Below are positions 28,067-36,881 of a stretch of DNA of 64,000 nucleotides, one piece after another. Each line of letters opens with the position of its first letter. Within the stretch, counting starts at the first letter, position 1. This DNA comes from Rhodanobacter thiooxydans LCS2 (lineage in GTDB: Bacteria > Pseudomonadota > Gammaproteobacteria > Xanthomonadales > Rhodanobacteraceae), in the NCBI RefSeq assembly GCF_000264375.1, contig NZ_AJXW01000055.1:1-64000 (forward strand). The letters are read 5' to 3'. The notes beneath the pieces are model-generated. The model did no database searches. It was not told the origin of the DNA and saw only the letters and a list, made by a program, of their open reading frames with translations. The translations under genes were made by a program, and so were the position numbers.

Positions 28067-29047
28067 TCAGAGTAGTTTGCGGAAAATGTGTTCACCCTTG
28101 CCGAAGCCGTACCCCAGCTTCTCCCAACTGCGAATGACGGCGTTATTGGTGATCTGGGTAATGAGGAAGGAATGTTCGGCGCCAATGCTACGCAAATGCT
28201 CATCCAGCTCGGAGATGATCTTTACGTACCAGCCCTTGTGTTTGGGAGCCACCGCGCTCAACACGGGCTGGGAAAGTTTGCAACCCCAGCCCGCCCAGTG
28301 CTCGCGGTGATACTTGGCGGTGCAAAAAGCTTCTGGCGCATCGACATCAGGAACGATGGTTGCATCAGCGAATCCACCCGCGATGGATGCTTCTACCCAG
28401 CGTTCCATGAGCCGGTCGGCATCCTTTTCAGAGACCGCCGGGTCGGCGTGGAAGCGATCGAACGGATTCACCATGACTCGCGCGGCATGTGCGAGCGAAG
28501 GTATGTCCGCAGTGGTGGCTAGTCTGGTGGAGTGACGCTGCGTGGGAGGGGCATTCAGCGGCCGGTGGTAATGGCATCGGGTTTCGATCAAGTCGAAGCC
28601 GCAGGTGCTCAAAACGCGAATGGTCGGCAGGTCGTTAGGACTGACGGGGGCAAATACGTAATCGATGCCGCGCGCCTTTGCGAGCTCCAGTGTTGCGCGA
28701 ACCGCCTCGGCAGCGTGGCTCGTATCGGTGCGCAGGGGCACGGGTATGCCAGGCTGGATGACGGCGTTGAGCCGTGCCATGCCTCGACCAAAGAATTCGG
28801 AATCCCATGGCAGGCTTTCCATCAGCACCCAGTGCTCGCCGCTGTCACCATGCTGGAAGCGGAAGCGAAGGTCGTCAGCCTCGTTCAGTGGGCGCAACCA
28901 TTGATCGAGCATAACTTCGCGGTCATAGCCGGCATCGAGCCCGCGAATGAACGCGTGAGGTGATACCACGCCAGCACCCGCAATGCCTGCGCGCAGGTCT
29001 TGCATGGCTGAAGCTTGCAGGAGGGGGGTAGTGGATGTCTCGCTCAT
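28067..29047 (-). CDS. GNAT-family acyltransferase, WecD-like
   Basis: 326 residues. The block LPWDSEFFGRGMARL in the N-terminal half resembles the start of WecD/RffC-type amino-sugar N-acetyltransferases. A C-terminal GNAT core ends QITNNAVIRSWEKLGYGFGKGEHIFRK, in which the AIRxYEKxGF-like acetyl-CoA segment is recognisable. The first 65 residues are unassigned. Its start overlaps the stop of the WxcM-like gene by 4 bp. It probably N-acylates the amino sugar made by the neighbouring enzymes; the acyl donor is open. The operon holds two acyltransferases, this and the hexapeptide domain upstream. Confidence 0.7.
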   Translation of the reverse strand: MSETSTTPLLQASAMQDLRAGIAGAGVVSPHAFIRGLDAGYDREVMLDQWLRPLNEADDLRFRFQHGDSGEHWVLMESLPWDSEFFGRGMARLNAVIQPGIPVPLRTDTSHAAEAVRATLELAKARGIDYVFAPVSPNDLPTIRVLSTCGFDLIETRCHYHRPLNAPPTQRHSTRLATTADIPSLAHAARVMVNPFDRFHADPAVSEKDADRLMERWVEASIAGGFADATIVPDVDAPEAFCTAKYHREHWAGWGCKLSQPVLSAVAPKHKGWYVKIISELDEHLRSIGAEHSFLITQITNNAVIRSWEKLGYGFGKGEHIFRKLL

Positions 29048-29865
29048 TCGGGATTTTTCCGCGATACCAGCTCTATGAATTCGCCGTAGGTGCGGATGTA
29101 TTCGGATGCGTCATAGAATTCGGACGCGAACACCAGCAGGACGGCATCGTGCGAGTACTTGTACTGGATACCCCAGATCAGCGGCGGTAGATGCAGGCCT
29201 ACCGAGGGGTCGTCCAGTTCGAATTCACTTCTGGTGTGGCCATCGTCGGCAACGACGCTGCAACTGCCGTGCGCGCAGATCAGGAACTGATGACAAGTGC
29301 GGTGCGCGTGTTCGCCGCGCACCTCTGCATTGGGTACGCCGAACACCATGAAGTAGCGCTTTGCCTCAAAGGGGAGCGTGCGACCGAACTCTCCAACGGT
29401 TAGATTTCCGCGCAGGTCAAGCACCTTGGACAAACGGTGCAGGGTGACACCGCGAACCTGTGAAGTGGTGACACCCGGCGTATCGAATGGATGTGTGCCG
29501 AGAGTGTTTGCGGCATCGGCCTGGGTTGTGGTGTAACCGACAATCTGTGCCGGATTTCCAGCCACGATAGCGTGAGGGGGGACGTCCCGCATGACTATCG
29601 CACCCGGCTGCACCAGAGCGCCGCGAGCGATACGCACCGATCCGGCGATAGTCGCGGAAGCCATGACGCGGACGTCGGCTTCGACGATGATGTGTGCGTC
29701 GTCGGTTCCGGGGTCGAGAACCGCGCTTGTGCCGATGACGCAGTTGTCGCCTATGTCGCAGCTGCCGTTGATGATGACGCCGGCACCGATTTCGACATTC
29801 GTGCCCAGCACAGCTAATGGCGAGATCAGTGCATGTGCCGCAAGATCAGGGTTCAGTTTTTTCAC
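29044..29865 (-). CDS. WxcM-like bifunctional protein: hexapeptide acetyltransferase plus FdtA-type dTDP-sugar 3,4-ketoisomerase
   Basis: 273 residues. Residues 1-115 form a left-handed beta helix (hexapeptide units such as IGAGVIINGSCDIGDNCVIG, ending VAGNPAQIVGY). Residues about 130-270 form a cupin of the FdtA/WxcM-C family (RGNLTVGEFGRTLPFEAKRY, VRGEHAHRTCHQFL). The expected chemistry is isomerisation of dTDP-4-keto-6-deoxyglucose to the 3-keto sugar and N-acetylation after transamination, as in X. campestris WxcM. The GTG start at 29865 gives VKKLNPDL and overlaps the preceding gene by 20 bp. It is an inference, since no clear Shine-Dalgarno is visible. Confidence 0.88.
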   Translation of the reverse strand: MKKLNPDLAAHALISPLAVLGTNVEIGAGVIINGSCDIGDNCVIGTSAVLDPGTDDAHIIVEADVRVMASATIAGSVRIARGALVQPGAIVMRDVPPHAIVAGNPAQIVGYTTTQADAANTLGTHPFDTPGVTTSQVRGVTLHRLSKVLDLRGNLTVGEFGRTLPFEAKRYFMVFGVPNAEVRGEHAHRTCHQFLICAHGSCSVVADDGHTRSEFELDDPSVGLHLPPLIWGIQYKYSHDAVLLVFASEFYDASEYIRTYGEFIELVSRKNPE

Positions 29866-30835
29866 GGGGTGTATCCGACTGATTGGGTGCGCCAAACTCT
29901 TCGATGAGCATGGGAATGCTGAGAGGCCGATGCTTGGTGTTTTCGTAGGCACGCCAGGCGTAGTTGCCGACCAGCCCCAGCCCGAGCGCATTCAGCCCAC
30001 CAAAGAACAACACCGCAAGCATGGTACCTGCATAGCCGGGCACCATGGCTAAGCCAATCAGGCGAGCTACCAAGACGGTTATTCCCAGGGCGACGGAGAG
30101 GCCCAAGCCGGCCATCCCGCAGGCAAGCAGTAGCCGAATTGGTGCATCGGTAAATGCGAAGACGCTATCGAGCAGATAGGTGAGTTTCTTGCGAAAGCTC
30201 CAGGCACTCTTGCCGTGGGCGCGTTCTCGACGCATATACGGCACGAATATTCTGCGCCCCCCCATCCAGAACAGAAGGCCGAGCAGGCTGCCGTTCGCCT
30301 CGCCAAATGCCGTTACGCGGTCGAGGAATTGCCTGTTCACAGCGAAGACGTCAACACCCCCGACGGGTACGTCTCGCTGTACAAAACGCCGATAAATCCG
30401 CCAGAAGGTATTGGCCATCAGGCGCGACAGCCATGGATCGTGCCTGGCTTCACGTACACCGAAGGCGATGTCGCCTTCATCGCTGTCCAGGCGCCGGAAG
30501 AACTCAAGCACCAGTTCCGGCGGCTCCTGCAAATCGGCGGCCATCACGGCGGCAAAATCGCCACGTGCGTGCAGCAGGCCTTCCCGAATCGCGGAAAATG
30601 CACCGAAATTGCGTGAAAGAAGGATCAGCTTGGCACGCAGACCGCTCGCCGGCAGCTTGGTCTGCAGTTGCCAGTGGCAGTCATCCGGACTGCCGTCGAT
30701 CACGAATAGGGTTTCGAGGCGGTGGTCAAGTTGTTCTTGGAGGTGGCGTACCGCGGCGAGCAATGCGTCGATTGATTCCGCATTGCGGTAAACGGGAATA
30801 ACGAGCGAGTAACGTGGATTCAAAAGCTGTTGCAT
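29846..30835 (-). CDS. GtrB/DPM-like GT2 glycosyltransferase with two C-terminal membrane helices
   Basis: 329 residues. The GT2 domain begins YSLVIPVYRNAESIDALL, with the acceptor-side block VMAADLQEPPELVLEFF (the DxD-containing DADLQDP-like motif of the family) and RRERAHGKSAWSF. Two membrane helices follow near residues 225-300. This is the layout of GtrB and dolichyl-phosphate-mannose synthases, which put a sugar on undecaprenyl phosphate at the cytoplasmic face. It overlaps fdtB by 16 bp and the WxcM-like gene by 20 bp. The substrate is presumably the dTDP-3-acylamino sugar made by its neighbours. Confidence 0.88.
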   Translation of the reverse strand: MQQLLNPRYSLVIPVYRNAESIDALLAAVRHLQEQLDHRLETLFVIDGSPDDCHWQLQTKLPASGLRAKLILLSRNFGAFSAIREGLLHARGDFAAVMAADLQEPPELVLEFFRRLDSDEGDIAFGVREARHDPWLSRLMANTFWRIYRRFVQRDVPVGGVDVFAVNRQFLDRVTAFGEANGSLLGLLFWMGGRRIFVPYMRRERAHGKSAWSFRKKLTYLLDSVFAFTDAPIRLLLACGMAGLGLSVALGITVLVARLIGLAMVPGYAGTMLAVLFFGGLNALGLGLVGNYAWRAYENTKHRPLSIPMLIEEFGAPNQSDTPREKTEP

Positions 30836-31920
30836 GCTTGAATCACTCGTGTCGCTTCATCGTCGCTCAATTCAGGGAAGCATGGCAACGTAAGGACGCT
30901 TTGGCACGCGGCTTCGGTAACTGGCAGTTGCGTTGTGACGTAACGGTTGCCGAAAAAAGGCTGATGGTGGTCACCAACGGGGTAATGGATGTCGCTGCCG
31001 ATATCGGCAGCTGCCAGGTGACGCTGGAGTTCGGCTCGATCCGTAGCCTGCACGACGTAAAGGTGGCCGACGTACTCCGCACCGCTGATGGCGGGAACCC
31101 GAATGCGCTCGTTGCGGATCTCCCGGGAGTAGCGGTTGGCAATTTCCCGGCGGCGCGCGTTCCAGCCATCCAGCTGAGGCAGCATGATCCGCAGGAAAGC
31201 GGCCTGGAGCTCATCCAGGCGGCTGTTGCGGCCACCGGGAAGCTCGTTGCAGTATTTGGCTGCCCAGCCGTACTGGCGCAATTTGCGCAGCGTGCCGGCA
31301 ACTTGAGGGTCGTTGGTGACGATAGCGCCGCCATCACCTATGGCGCCCAGGTTCTTGGTGGGATAGAAGCTGAAGCCGGCTGCCTTGCCGAAGCTGCCAG
31401 CGCGTCGGCCAAAGGCGTCATGTGCGCCGTGGGCTTGTGCGCAGTCCTCGAACACGGCGAACCCGTGCTTGCGGGCCAACGCCATGATGGCATCCATGTC
31501 AGCCAGCCTGCCGTAGAGGTGGGTAACGATGGTGGCGTCGATGGAGCCGGAGGCGAGCACGGCTTCAAGCGACGCGGGATCCATCGTGTGAGCGGCAGGG
31601 TCGATGTCCACGAAGACTGGGTCGGCACCACAGGCGAGTACGGCGGTAGTGCCATACATGGCGGCGTTGGCAACCACGGCCACGCGATTGCCTTGGGTAA
31701 TGCCTATGCTGCGAAGCCCCAACTCCAGCGCCTCGGTGCCATTGGCGACGCCGACGCAGTCGGAAACGCCGCAGTACTCGGCAAATTCCTTTTCAAATGC
31801 TTTTACGTTTGGCCCAAGAACGTAGTAGCCGCTGGCAATGACGGCGGCGCTGGCGCGCATCAATTCTTCGGTTAATGGCCTGATATGGCGGTCGAGTGCA
31901 TTGATGGGGATGGTATGCAT
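30820..31920 (-). CDS. DegT/DnrJ/EryC1 PLP aminotransferase, FdtB-like
   Basis: 366 residues. Sugar aminotransferase that would place the amino group at C3 of dTDP-3-keto-6-deoxyhexose. It shows VGVANGTEALELGL, the PLP-stacking FEDCAQAHGA, the Schiff-base lysine in FSFYPTKNLGAIGDGGA, and the substrate segment YGWAAKYCNELPGGRNSRLDELQAA. It is the first gene of the seven-gene minus-strand operon, 65 bp from the etfA end. FdtB (Fuc3N) is the best guess from its WxcM/FdtA-like partner; Qui3N is equally possible because the isomerase decides the epimer. Confidence 0.88.
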   Translation of the reverse strand: MHTIPINALDRHIRPLTEELMRASAAVIASGYYVLGPNVKAFEKEFAEYCGVSDCVGVANGTEALELGLRSIGITQGNRVAVVANAAMYGTTAVLACGADPVFVDIDPAAHTMDPASLEAVLASGSIDATIVTHLYGRLADMDAIMALARKHGFAVFEDCAQAHGAHDAFGRRAGSFGKAAGFSFYPTKNLGAIGDGGAIVTNDPQVAGTLRKLRQYGWAAKYCNELPGGRNSRLDELQAAFLRIMLPQLDGWNARRREIANRYSREIRNERIRVPAISGAEYVGHLYVVQATDRAELQRHLAAADIGSDIHYPVGDHHQPFFGNRYVTTQLPVTEAACQSVLTLPCFPELSDDEATRVIQACNSF

Positions 31921-31985
31921 GAGCTTCCCAGAAGCGGCGATTGCGAATTATCGCCATGGCTTTCCAGCCGATGGCACGTCTGAAC

Positions 31986-32927
<942 letters not shown>

Positions 32928-32947
32928 GTCGTTGTCTCTCTCTTGAG

Positions 32948-33058
32948 CCCCTCTCCCTGCGGGAGAGGGGTTGGGGTGAGGGTTCGGTGGTGCGTGGGTA
33001 TTCCGCCTCGCCCGTACCCTCACCCGGCCTGCGGCCACCCTCTCCCAAAGGGAGAGGG
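32948..33058. repeat. Palindromic intergenic repeat, copy 1 (between etfB and etfA)
   Basis: 111 bp opening with the hairpin CCCCTCTCCC-tg-cGGGAGAGGGG, followed by TTGGGGTGAGGG. After a short centre comes the mirror part, CCCTCACCCGGCC, and a closing CCCTCTCCC-aaa-GGGAGAGGG hairpin. The whole unit is therefore an inverted repeat of two hairpins. A second copy lies at 39402-39540. It contains no gene and must be transcribed between etfB and etfA, where it could form a processing or stability structure. Confidence 0.85.
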
Positions 33059-33072
33059 AAGGAATGACGTGG

Positions 33073-33819
33073 TTACAGCAGCCCTTTCTGCTTCAGCGCA
33101 GCGACCAGCTCGGCCGCGTCCTTCACCATCACGCCCTTGCTGCGCTTGGCCGGTGCCGCGTAGTGCGTGGTCTTCAGGTGGTCGTGCGCCTCGACGCCGA
33201 GCGAACTGAACTCGATCGTGTCGATCGGCTTGGACTTCGCCTTCATGATGTCGGGCAGCTTGATGAAGCGCGGCTCGTTGAGGCGCAGGTCGGTGGTGAT
33301 CACGGCCGGGAGTTCCGCCTCGATCACTTCCAGGCCGGCGTCGACCTCGCGGGTCACCGTGGCCTTGCCGTTGGCGATCTCCACTTTGCTGGCGAAGGTG
33401 GCCTGCGGGCGGTCCCACAGCGCGGCGAGCATCTGACCGGTCTGGTTGGCGTCGTCGTCGATCGCCTGCTTGCCCAGGATCACCAGGCCCGGCTGCTCCT
33501 TCTCGACCAGCTTGAGGAACACGCGGGCGGCGGTCAGCGGCTGCACGGCGTCGGCGGCGACCACGTGGATCGCGCGGTTCGCACCCATCGCCAGGCCGTT
33601 GCGCAGGTGCGCGGTGAGGTCGGCCGGGCCGATGCCGACCACCACCACTTCCGTGGCCACGCCTTTCTCGCGCAGGCGCAGCGCCTCTTCCAGCGCGATG
33701 TCGTCGAACGGGTTGGCGGACAGCTTGACGCCGTCGGTGACCACGCCGCTGCCGTCGGGCTTGACCTGGATGCGCACGTTGTAGTCCACGACGCGTTTGT
33801 AGCCGACCAGAATTTTCAT
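33073..33819 (-). CDS. etfB: Electron transfer flavoprotein beta subunit
   Basis: 248 residues, partner of EtfA and holder of the AMP. The ATG at 33819 gives MKILVGYKRVVDYNVRIQVK, matching the family start. Other conserved parts are NPFDDIALEEALRLRE, the AMP-contacting GIGPADLTAHLRNGLAMGA region, LGKQAIDDDANQTGQMLA, and the recognition loop near the C-terminus, ADIMKAKSKPI-like (PDIMKAKSKPIDTI). It is the first gene of etfBA. The ETF:quinone oxidoreductase lies about 6 kb away on the same strand. Confidence 0.97.
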   Translation of the reverse strand: MKILVGYKRVVDYNVRIQVKPDGSGVVTDGVKLSANPFDDIALEEALRLREKGVATEVVVVGIGPADLTAHLRNGLAMGANRAIHVVAADAVQPLTAARVFLKLVEKEQPGLVILGKQAIDDDANQTGQMLAALWDRPQATFASKVEIANGKATVTREVDAGLEVIEAELPAVITTDLRLNEPRFIKLPDIMKAKSKPIDTIEFSSLGVEAHDHLKTTHYAAPAKRSKGVMVKDAAELVAALKQKGLL

Positions 33820-33864
33820 CGGTGGATCCTTGCAGTATTTAAGATATGGCAATCAGAAAGAGGC

Positions 33865-33870
33865 ATTGTA
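33865..33870 (-). promoter_or_regulatory. Candidate -10 element for etfBA
   Basis: TACAAT on the minus strand, 46 bp before the etfB start codon, in an AT-richer gap between etfB and the RgpF-HAD paralogue. A -35 candidate containing CTTGCA lies 15-16 bases upstream but matches poorly, so only the -10 is proposed. Confidence 0.4.
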
Positions 33871-33925
33871 ACCTGAGCCCATATCTGCAAGTTGTACGGC
33901 CCCGTTCGGGTGTTGCACGCTCGCT

Positions 33926-36781
33926 TTAGCCGGTATGGTTATCGGCGGTACCTACGTTCCCCCGGCCGGTGTAATTGTCCTCGATGCGGAGTGCGTCGGC
34001 CCAGTCACCCAGTCGCCATAGCCCTGAGCCCGTGCATCGCAGCGGCTCCTGGACGTGGGCGGAGCTGAAAGCAAGATCGACGCTGGAGGCGCCGGTCACA
34101 CCGTAGACATCGTCGACAAAGCGTAGGCTGCCAGCTTGGATACGTTCGATGACATTCCATGCACTCCTGCTCACTGCGTTCTGGAAATGAACCGGAACAG
34201 GAGGGCCCTCCACACCCGCTTCGAAGTGCGAGAACTGGCCTTCCGGAGAGGTGAGGATGGCCTCGAGCATCAGGTGGTACTTCATCACCGGTGATTCGGG
34301 GGGGCTGTTGCCGCGTGCGTCGTGGAAGCGGGCATGCGCCCAGCCATCGTTCACACAAACCTGCTCGATGGTTGGTTTCGCCGCAAAGTAGGCCCCACCC
34401 AAGGGCTGTCCGGTCAGTGTCGAAAGGCCGGTCTGGATGGTTCCGGCGTACCCGATGTCTGCAACGATGGCGCTGCGGTCGCTGTTCAGACTATCCCAGT
34501 ACTGAAGATAGGCGTTTCGTTCCGTCCTGGCGATGTCGAGGATGGCCGCAGCAGCCGGGCGCAGCAAGTCGATGAGTTTTGCGCTCATCTCTGGCAGGAA
34601 TACGTCATTTGCGATGGCGGTTTTGCCGAGTTGCCCGGCTGCAGCAGCAGCGACCCGCGCGCCGAGCCGGGCATTGAGCAGGTTTTCCAGCGTACCTGTA
34701 TAGGGTGCCGCGAAAACGCTTGCCAGGTCCTCGATGTTTCGCAACGAGGGTGTGTTCATGCCGCGTCGGGACACCAGCAGATAATGCGCCTGGATGGAGG
34801 TTAGGCTGGGACTGGTCAGTTGCAACTTCCGGAAGGCACGCTGGAGGAGGTGCCCCTCACGGCTGAGAAACAGGATGCTTTGCGCGCGGCGCTCCAGCGC
34901 CAGACGCGCCAGCCAGGTGCTGTAGTCGAGGAGCAGCGGCCCCAAGACGACGTAGCCCAGTGTTTCAGGTGCTTCGATGATGAGTTGCTGGCCAAAGGCT
35001 TCGGGGCGACCATCGGCCAATTCATTGAAGTGGTTAGCGATCAGCCCAAGCCACAACTGTTCTTGCCAGCGTTCGAGCTGTTCTGGTTTCGGGCGCAGGC
35101 TGCGTAGAGCCGGTACAACATCAAGCAGCGCACTGGAACGCATGACATGCACCGGATGGATGAAGCCCAGTGCCTGCGGAAGCTGGACATCGGCATGTTC
35201 GTTGTCGCCGACATGCAGCCACTCGTCGCGGGGGACATGTTCTGTCCGCGGCAAGTGTTGCCAGGCTTCGCCGGTGTCCTTGCGCCAGCCGCTTTCGCAG
35301 GATACGTGGACTTTCCGAACGACCGCGGAAACCGACGCGGGAAGCACGCGTTCGAGTTCATTCGCGTCGAAGTACATATCGGAAACCGCGATGACTAGCT
35401 CGCCGGAGCGGCCGAGCGCCTGGGCGGCCTCGATCGCGGCCGGCCTGGGTTTAAGGAGATGCCTTTCGGTGGCCAGTTCGAGTTCTCGGATATCCGTGAC
35501 GGGCATATCGCGAAGTTCGGGAAGGCGTGCCATGGTTTCGTAGATGGCCGCGCAGTCAACGTCGCGGCCGTGCTTCGCACGCGCCATCTCCTCGGCACGC
35601 GTGCGCAAGATGGCGAAATCCACCAGGCCGAACTTTTTTTCCACCAGATCGGCGAGGTAGTTCCGGGCACCGGAGGGATGCAGGAACGGGCGCCAGACGA
35701 GGGTATCGAACAAGTCAAAGGAAACAATGCGCGCGTCGACTGCGGCGAAGGCGATCTTGTCTGCCAGGCTCGCGTTGAAATAGGACATCCAGTTCCGCTC
35801 GCCCTCACTCCTCAGGCCGGTTGAACCGTTCGCCGGCAGGATGCCGAGAACCATGTTCTGATGACGCACGATAAGACCCAACATCCGCTCCACGACGTGC
35901 TGCATCGTGCCGTCGGTCTGCCCGAGCTCGGATGGGAACGCATCCAGCGACAGTCCCAGTTCGTACAGCGGACGCAACGCGTCAGTGCGAGCCCAGAACA
36001 TTGATCCGGCGGGATAGTCGAAATAGGCGCCTGGATCGATCCCTATGCCAAGCCTGGCTCCCAGTTCGCGTGCACACCCGGCATTGGACAGCCATGTGTG
36101 CCCCCACCAAGGCATCGAGGCGAAACTTTCCGGATAAATCATGCCCAAGCGCGGCATTGCCTGAAACATGCCCAGGATCCAGGCGACCCGGTCGCGGGTG
36201 CCGAGCAGGGCGTCGATCAGGTAGCGTCGCCATGCCCCCTGCTCCTTGCCGGAGTAGAGCGATTTCTTGGTATGCAGGTGGCAGACGAGGTCGAGCGCGA
36301 GGATTTCCTCGCGGAAGGTCAGCAGAAACGGCGCGATGTCGCGGCCACGGTTGGGCACGATGCGGACGTGCAAGGCCCTTACGTTCGGGATCGCTCCAAA
36401 ACGGGACAGTGCCGCTTCTTGAGCCTGCTCGTCGACGACAGAAGCCATTAGGACGAATGGAACAGGCATGCGGGCTACGTCGTTGGCCAGTTCGTCGAGC
36501 AGATCCGCGTAGAAGACATGGATCATGATGCCCACGCTGAGTTCGAGTTGGTCCAGCGGACAGGCCGGTGGAAACTTGACGAGGTCGGGTGATGTGGCCG
36601 CGCGTAGCTGCGGTCGTCTCGATGCGCGGACTCTCTGTGCGAATCCGCTCCAGCCAAGCGCGCGGAGTGCCCTGAAACTGCGAGTAGCCACCGACCACGC
36701 ACCCGCCCAGCCTCCGCCGTGGCGGGCAATGACATCGCGTAACAGATCGACCATGGCAGCGAGCTTTCTCATGACCACCAT
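33926..36781 (-). CDS. RgpF-like rhamnan synthesis protein fused to a HAD-type phosphatase, second paralogue
   Basis: 951 residues with the same order as the gene at 18553: an RgpF domain (GIMIHVFYADLLDEL, VPNRGRDIAPFLLTF, HLHTKKS, YPAGSMFWAR), then a HAD domain (DLFDT near residue 352, AVSDMYF, GWRKD, VGDNEHADVQLP), then a C-terminal part with LFLSREGHLL. Unlike its paralogue it has the GC content of the resident chromosome and lies outside the metB-etfA interval. It may therefore be the ancestral copy or serve a second glycan. The start is uncertain between 36781 and 36772; neither has a good Shine-Dalgarno. Confidence 0.85.
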   Translation of the reverse strand: MVVMRKLAAMVDLLRDVIARHGGGWAGAWSVATRSFRALRALGWSGFAQRVRASRRPQLRAATSPDLVKFPPACPLDQLELSVGIMIHVFYADLLDELANDVARMPVPFVLMASVVDEQAQEAALSRFGAIPNVRALHVRIVPNRGRDIAPFLLTFREEILALDLVCHLHTKKSLYSGKEQGAWRRYLIDALLGTRDRVAWILGMFQAMPRLGMIYPESFASMPWWGHTWLSNAGCARELGARLGIGIDPGAYFDYPAGSMFWARTDALRPLYELGLSLDAFPSELGQTDGTMQHVVERMLGLIVRHQNMVLGILPANGSTGLRSEGERNWMSYFNASLADKIAFAAVDARIVSFDLFDTLVWRPFLHPSGARNYLADLVEKKFGLVDFAILRTRAEEMARAKHGRDVDCAAIYETMARLPELRDMPVTDIRELELATERHLLKPRPAAIEAAQALGRSGELVIAVSDMYFDANELERVLPASVSAVVRKVHVSCESGWRKDTGEAWQHLPRTEHVPRDEWLHVGDNEHADVQLPQALGFIHPVHVMRSSALLDVVPALRSLRPKPEQLERWQEQLWLGLIANHFNELADGRPEAFGQQLIIEAPETLGYVVLGPLLLDYSTWLARLALERRAQSILFLSREGHLLQRAFRKLQLTSPSLTSIQAHYLLVSRRGMNTPSLRNIEDLASVFAAPYTGTLENLLNARLGARVAAAAAGQLGKTAIANDVFLPEMSAKLIDLLRPAAAAILDIARTERNAYLQYWDSLNSDRSAIVADIGYAGTIQTGLSTLTGQPLGGAYFAAKPTIEQVCVNDGWAHARFHDARGNSPPESPVMKYHLMLEAILTSPEGQFSHFEAGVEGPPVPVHFQNAVSRSAWNVIERIQAGSLRFVDDVYGVTGASSVDLAFSSAHVQEPLRCTGSGLWRLGDWADALRIEDNYTGRGNVGTADNHTG

Positions 36782-36881
36782 TGTCGAGACATTGTGAGGT
36801 CTTCGGAGATGAACGTCATTCGTGGCATGGACACAGTAATGAACCGTGAGCGGGTAGGTGCGCTCGAGGCATCGATGGCCA

